From NCBI GenBank assembly GCA_015501605.1, contig JADNRZ010000003.1, forward strand, positions 1,240,001-1,304,000: a DNA stretch of 64,000 bases. The letters run 5' to 3'. Of this stretch, positions 60,204 to 64,000 are shown in pieces. The notes under the pieces are model-generated. The model was not told the origin of the DNA, ran no database searches, and saw nothing but the letters and a program-made list of their open reading frames with translations. The stretch is from Panaeolus papilionaceus (lineage: Eukaryota > Basidiomycota > Agaricomycetes > Agaricales). Every line of letters begins with the position of its first letter. Position 1 is the stretch's first letter. The position numbers were made by a program, and so were the translations under genes.

Positions 60204-61267
60204 TGCCCAACTCCATCGCAGAGAACGTCCTTGGAACAGCTGGTTTGCACCATCTTGACTTTTATTCCACTCGTCTCACCATCGTTCATAGGGACAATAT
60301 GTTGGACTGGGCAGCTTATTCCACAGGTTTGGAAAAGTTATAGAGAAAAATCAACAAAAGGTCTCTCCCCGTGGCTTTTGTAGGTTTCGAGTAAACTAAT
60401 TACTCAACAACCACTCGTCTAATGCATCCAATCGAGGCTCATTTGGGGGTTCGCCACCGTCTTCATGGGCGCATACGCATTCCTACAGAGGTTGAATATT
60501 CCACTCATGCTCCAACCCCAGCTGTTTGGTTTTCTCTCGCTCGTGTGCTGGGGTCAGGTGTGTCGCATACATTCACACATCATTCACGTCTTCTTCTGCC
60601 TTGCTCAACGGGTCTCCTGACCAACCAGTGTCAATATTACGGCCTCGGATGCTCACGAATCAAGTCCCTGATTCTAACGATCATATGTATGGCTGTTACC
60701 GGCATCATCGAATTTCTCCTCGTATTTTTCCTTCGACCTACCCACGAAAAAGGGAACCATGTCCCAGCCAGCATCCTCGGAGTCCTGGCATCTGTCATCA
60801 TCATTATTGGTTTCTTCCCCCAATACTGGGAGATCTTCAAATGCAAACGTGTCATGGGTATCTCCATGGTCTTCATTTCCATCGATATGCTTGGAGGCGT
60901 TTTGAATACTCTTTCGCTAGCGTTCAAGGATCACTTTGATGTCATTGCATCTCTGTCCTTTCTTGCAGTTGTGGTACGCGTCTGTGCTTTTTCATGTCTG
61001 CCTCACAATCTAACGGGAGTTGTCAAGCTCTTCGATGGCTTCATCGTTTTAGCCGCACTGATTCTCAATCCACGAGCAAGACGAAGGTCACAACAGGAAA
61101 ATGCCGGTCAGGATTGCCTGGAAGCCCCAACAGTAGAGGGGAATGCAATTCATGAGAATAACCGACTCACACCTCCCGGATCACCTTCTCGTCATCCATC
61201 CACGGTACCTATTTCCATTACCACCACGGTAGAAACAGAACCCATGGAAGAAGGCAGACACATATAG
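60204..61267 (+). CDS. PQ-loop repeat membrane protein
   Basis: Seven-helix-type transporter family (cystinosin, PQLC, lysosomal/vacuolar amino-acid exporters). Start MPNSIAENVLGTAG; the first PQ-loop is formed by splicing: TICWTGQLIPQVWKSYREKS with TKGLSPWLLL. Next WGFATVFMGAYAFLQRLNIP and QPQLFGFLSLVCWGQCQYYG, then a helix TIICMAVTGIIEFLLVFFL, and the second PQ-loop VLASVIIIIGFFPQYWEIFK with RVMGISMVFISIDMLGGVLN. A further intron (60974-61027) is a multiple of three and stop-free; splicing gives VVVLFDGFIVLAALI. The C-terminal tail is polar. Both Pro-Gln pairs are intact. Likely vacuolar; the substrate cannot be told. Confidence 0.88.
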
Positions 61268-61564
61268 AGACTCGGGTTGATCATAATCATTGTTGATGAT
61301 GGTCAAGTACTGTAATACCTGTAGTTAATGTGGAAGCAATAGAGCGGGTATACGAGCTGCATAATAGGGTGTTTCCGGGCGATTATGTGTGTACGAATTA
61401 GTAGATTACAACCCCCAAGAGTATTAAATAAAGGACAGATAATTGTTCGTTGCGGCAAGGGCGATGGATGGTGGGGGTATAAGCCGAATTTAAAGGAACC
61501 ACACGCAACTCTATGTGGCAGTTGTTCCTTGCTTGCTCTACCATTCAAAAAAGAATCGAGTCCT

Positions 61565-62724
61565 TCAGAACCCAATGGCTCGCTCCTCGTCGCTTGCAGC
61601 AGTAGTGCTGCCATCTGTGCCCAGTTTGGAATGTGCTCGGGAGGAAGTGGAGGCCGCGTACGTCATCTCATCCTCGTCAAAAACGACTTCTTCCTCGATG
61701 TCTTTGTCCTTTGGAAGACTCATACTGCCGAAACCCTTCTTGCGTGCAGGTCGGCCTGGAGCACTGACAAAATCGGCAAAGCTACCTACTGAACCATTCG
61801 CATGACTTCCCGTGCGACGATGACCGGAAGCTGGGGAAGTACGGAGAGGAACGCGGTAAAAATCTTCAACCTCTTCATCTGGCTCACCCACGAGCGCGTC
61901 ATAAGCTGCATGAGACGCGACATTGTTGGAGAATGTTGAGCGAGAAAGAGGTAAAGAACGGTATGAGCCTTTCCGGAGATGTACAGCGTAGGAATAAATT
62001 AGGATCACAAAATAGATCTGGAAGGGTTCAACGTTGAGCTATCATGAATCTTATGTGGTATTTGCAGATGACGCACCTTGCATATCCATGATAGAATAAT
62101 AACCATAGCTGCAAGTCCCTTTTCTTGATTCCATATGGCCATGGCAGCTTCTTTGCGTTGAACATCGGTGAGATTTTGCGCAGCTGTGTTGGCGAGCTCG
62201 ATCATGGCTTTCTGTGCTTCTGAATTGGCCTGACGGCGTCCGTCATGAGGAGTCCATAGCCACCAGACAATAGCAAAGAATACTGTCCAAGAGGTTGAGA
62301 GGATATGATCTGCGAAGAATAGATGGGCAAAGTAGAGTGTTTTCTTTGGATCCTCCTATGCATGACCCATTTTGGATGAGTTATGCTGCGGTTGAAGGAA
62401 GAAGAAAAACAGTCAAGCTGACCTCTTGAACTACACGTAAACCCCATGCCAAAGCAACCAAGCCAAGAACGGAGTATATGTATAGACTGAGTTGAGCAAA
62501 AGTTCCACCTGCACCTGTCAGGACAGCAATGAGGCCATAGACGCCTGCAACCTTGTTCAAGAGCTGTTTAAAAAGAGAAAAATTAACAGGGAAAAAAATA
62601 GCGAAAAAGAAGAAATAAATACGGCAAATAAGAGAGCTAAATTGACGCCTGTTTTAATATCTAAAAGACCAAGAAAAGAAGAAAGAGGCCAAAGGCGCCA
62701 TTCCGGGCGTAACATGAGCTTCAT
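61565..62724 (-). CDS. KEI1: Kei1-like regulatory subunit of inositol phosphorylceramide synthase
   Basis: Golgi membrane protein needed for activity and localisation of IPC synthase (Aur1) in fungi. Start MKLMLRPEWRLWPLSSFLGL at 62724-62722. Membrane helices: LLDIKTGVNLALLFALLNK, VAGVYGLIAVLTGAGGTFAQ, YIYSVLGLVALAWGLRVV, LSTSWTVFFAIVWWLWTPHD, and after a conserved polar loop (ANTAAQNLTDVQRKEAAMAI) AAMVIILSWICKIYFVILIY. The FLGLLDIKTGVxL opening and the WW-W-TPHDG motif are characteristic. The cytosolic tail is Ser-rich and acidic (KDKDIEEEVVFDEDEMTYAA), ending at 61567-61565. Divergent from the eIF4E2 gene by 105 bp. Confidence 0.88.
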
Positions 62725-62829
62725 TCGGTGATCATGCGAGTGTGAGGGGTTAGAGAAAGAGAAGGGGTGATTACATAATTGATACATTCTCTTTTTCGAC
62801 CTTCAACTATCAATTGAGACACAGACAAT
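62725..62829. promoter_or_regulatory. 105-bp bidirectional promoter between KEI1 and eIF4E2
   Basis: The two start codons are 105 bp apart, so both promoters and leaders share this interval. Pyrimidine-rich on the plus strand before the eIF4E start. No TATA box seen. Confidence 0.55.
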
Positions 62830-63946
62830 ATGACTAGCAATTATTTTTCAAACCATTCAAACTCTCGTTTTCTTTCAAACAGTGCTCAATCAAACGCTCT
62901 TTCATCTAATAACAACAATCCTCAATCACGTCCAAGAATTCCTTCAAAACATTTTTCAACTACTCTCAATAATTCACCTCCAATTTCTTCAAAGGAATCA
63001 TCAACAACTTCAACTCCACAATCAGCAACCGCTGGTCAAGTTCATCCTTTGAGAAACACGTATGTTCGTATTTAACCCCGTGTAATTGTCCCTATCTTTC
63101 CTTATTCATTTTTCATTTTATAGTTGGGTATTCTGGTTTAGACAACAACGCGCTCCCGGAAATAAGATAATAAGTTATGAAGAGGGCATCAAAAAGATTT
63201 CAGCTTTTAGCTCTGTACGTATTTTTCAAATTATTACACTCTTCTAATTCAAACATCATCACCTTTCATCTATAGGTCGAATCATTCTGGTCTCTATGGA
63301 CCCATCTTGCTCCTCCATCCGCTCTCCAGCCCACCACAGATTATTTACTCTTTCACACGGGAATAAAACGTCCAGTTTGGGAAGACCCTCTCAACCTCTC
63401 GGGCGGCAAATGGATTATACGCCTCAAAAAAGGCCTAGCCGATCGGTTCTGGGAAGAGCTAGTAATGGCCATCATCGGTGATCAATTTGACCACTGTCGC
63501 AGTGCATCCAATAGAGTCGAGGATAACGCGAAACAAAAATCTGGCAACGGCTCCAACAAATCGGAGGACGGCAGTGAAAATCTCGCCGACTGGCCCGAAA
63601 TTTGTGGTTGTACCGTTAGCGTTCGCCAAAGCGAAGATATCATCACCGTCTGGAACAGGGTAGACGCTGATGTCAAAGTCAGAGAACAGATCAGGTGAGT
63701 TGGATTTTTCTTTTATTCATGTTTACCCCTTATTCAAACCTATTGACATTGTACAAAGGGACACCCTCCGAAAAGTTCTTAATCTCCCCCCATCTACCGT
63801 CATGGAATACAAATCTAACAACGGTATTGTTCATATTCCTTAACCTTTTATTGCCGTAATTCTGAAATTATTTGTCTCTAGATTCCATGCAAGATAAATC
63901 AAGCTTCCGCCGAACTAACGTTGACAAAACTACTTCTCATTCATAA
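62830..63946 (+). CDS. eIF4E family cap-binding protein, class II (4EHP/eIF4E2 type)
   Basis: Five exons (62830-63059, 63124-63214, 63276-63694, 63759-63823, 63882-63946) give 289 residues. After a Ser/Asn-rich N-terminal extension of about 70 residues comes HPLRNTWVFWFRQQRAPG, then IISYEEGIKKISAFSSVESF, SLWTHLAPP, LFHTGIKRPVWEDPLNLSGG and KWIIRLKKGLADRFWEELVM with AIIGDQF. In class I eIF4E the residue stacking on the cap (mouse Trp56) is Trp; here the aligned position is Tyr in ISYEEGIKK, as in animal 4EHP. The second cap Trp (VWEDP) is kept. A charged insert of about 40 residues (KQKSGNGSNKSEDGSENLAD) interrupts the core before EICGCTVSVRQSEDIITVWN. Class II proteins often repress or specialise translation; that is inference here. 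Confidence 0.9.
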
Positions 63947-64000
63947 TGTGATCATCAAGCTATTTGAGTGCTATTTGATAGCTCTGTGCGATTTATTGTA

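Overview
This window is nuclear DNA from a filamentous basidiomycete, most likely an Agaricomycete. Genes are packed at about one per 2.2 kb on both strands. They are broken by many very short introns (about 47-65 bp, GT...AG, often with a CTRAY-like branch site). The proteins are fungal housekeeping families, including some with basidiomycete-type domain layouts, such as a SAM-RA-SH3-SH3 Ubc2/Ste50 adaptor. I could reconstruct 29 protein-coding genes, one of them cut by the left edge. I saw no rRNA, tRNA, CRISPR array or intact transposon. Gene models come from reading splice signals and family conservation by eye; no alignment or transcript data was available.

Layout. 1-14.6 kb: COQ6 (ubiquinone hydroxylase, partial), SEC6 (exocyst), QNS1 (glutamine-dependent NAD+ synthetase) and a 7.3 kb ACC1 (acetyl-CoA carboxylase). 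15.2-21.4 kb: ARPC2 (Arp2/3 subunit), a Zds1-like protein, MZT1 (gamma-tubulin complex) and TMA16. 22.2-27.5 kb is the most accessory stretch: a phenol-hydroxylase-type FAD monooxygenase, a cytidylyltransferase-like protein with an altered HxGH motif, and an F-box-like protein. 27.7-31.4 kb: a Zap1/ZafA-like zinc-finger regulator and a leucine-rich-repeat protein. 32.7-43.5 kb: an uncharacterised Ser/Pro-rich protein, LEO1 (Paf1 complex), an ataxin-10/Ctr86 homologue, VMA12, a Nudix CoA diphosphatase and ETP1/BRAP. 43.7-47.7 kb: a small membrane protein and a large disordered protein rich in clathrin-adaptor-type motifs. 48.0-52.2 kb: a tandem pair of Ste50/Ubc2-type adaptors, the first without SH3 domains. 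52.2-54.5 kb has no gene I can support. 54.5-64 kb: a J-domain protein, IPI3, a TMEM14 protein, a PQ-loop protein, KEI1 and an eIF4E of the 4EHP class.

The genes do not form one pathway or a metabolite cluster. They share architecture: many sit head-to-head with start codons only 97-320 bp apart (COQ6/SEC6, MZT1/TMA16, ATXN10/VMA12, PCD1/ETP1, DNAJ/IPI3, KEI1/eIF4E2), implying compact bidirectional promoters. The observations most worth a second look are a predicted 3-nucleotide microexon in QNS1, the tandem full-length and SH3-less Ubc2-type pair, a GC-AG intron inside the RING finger of ETP1 whose retention keeps the frame open, and the cytidylyltransferase-like protein in which the first catalytic histidine is aspartate.
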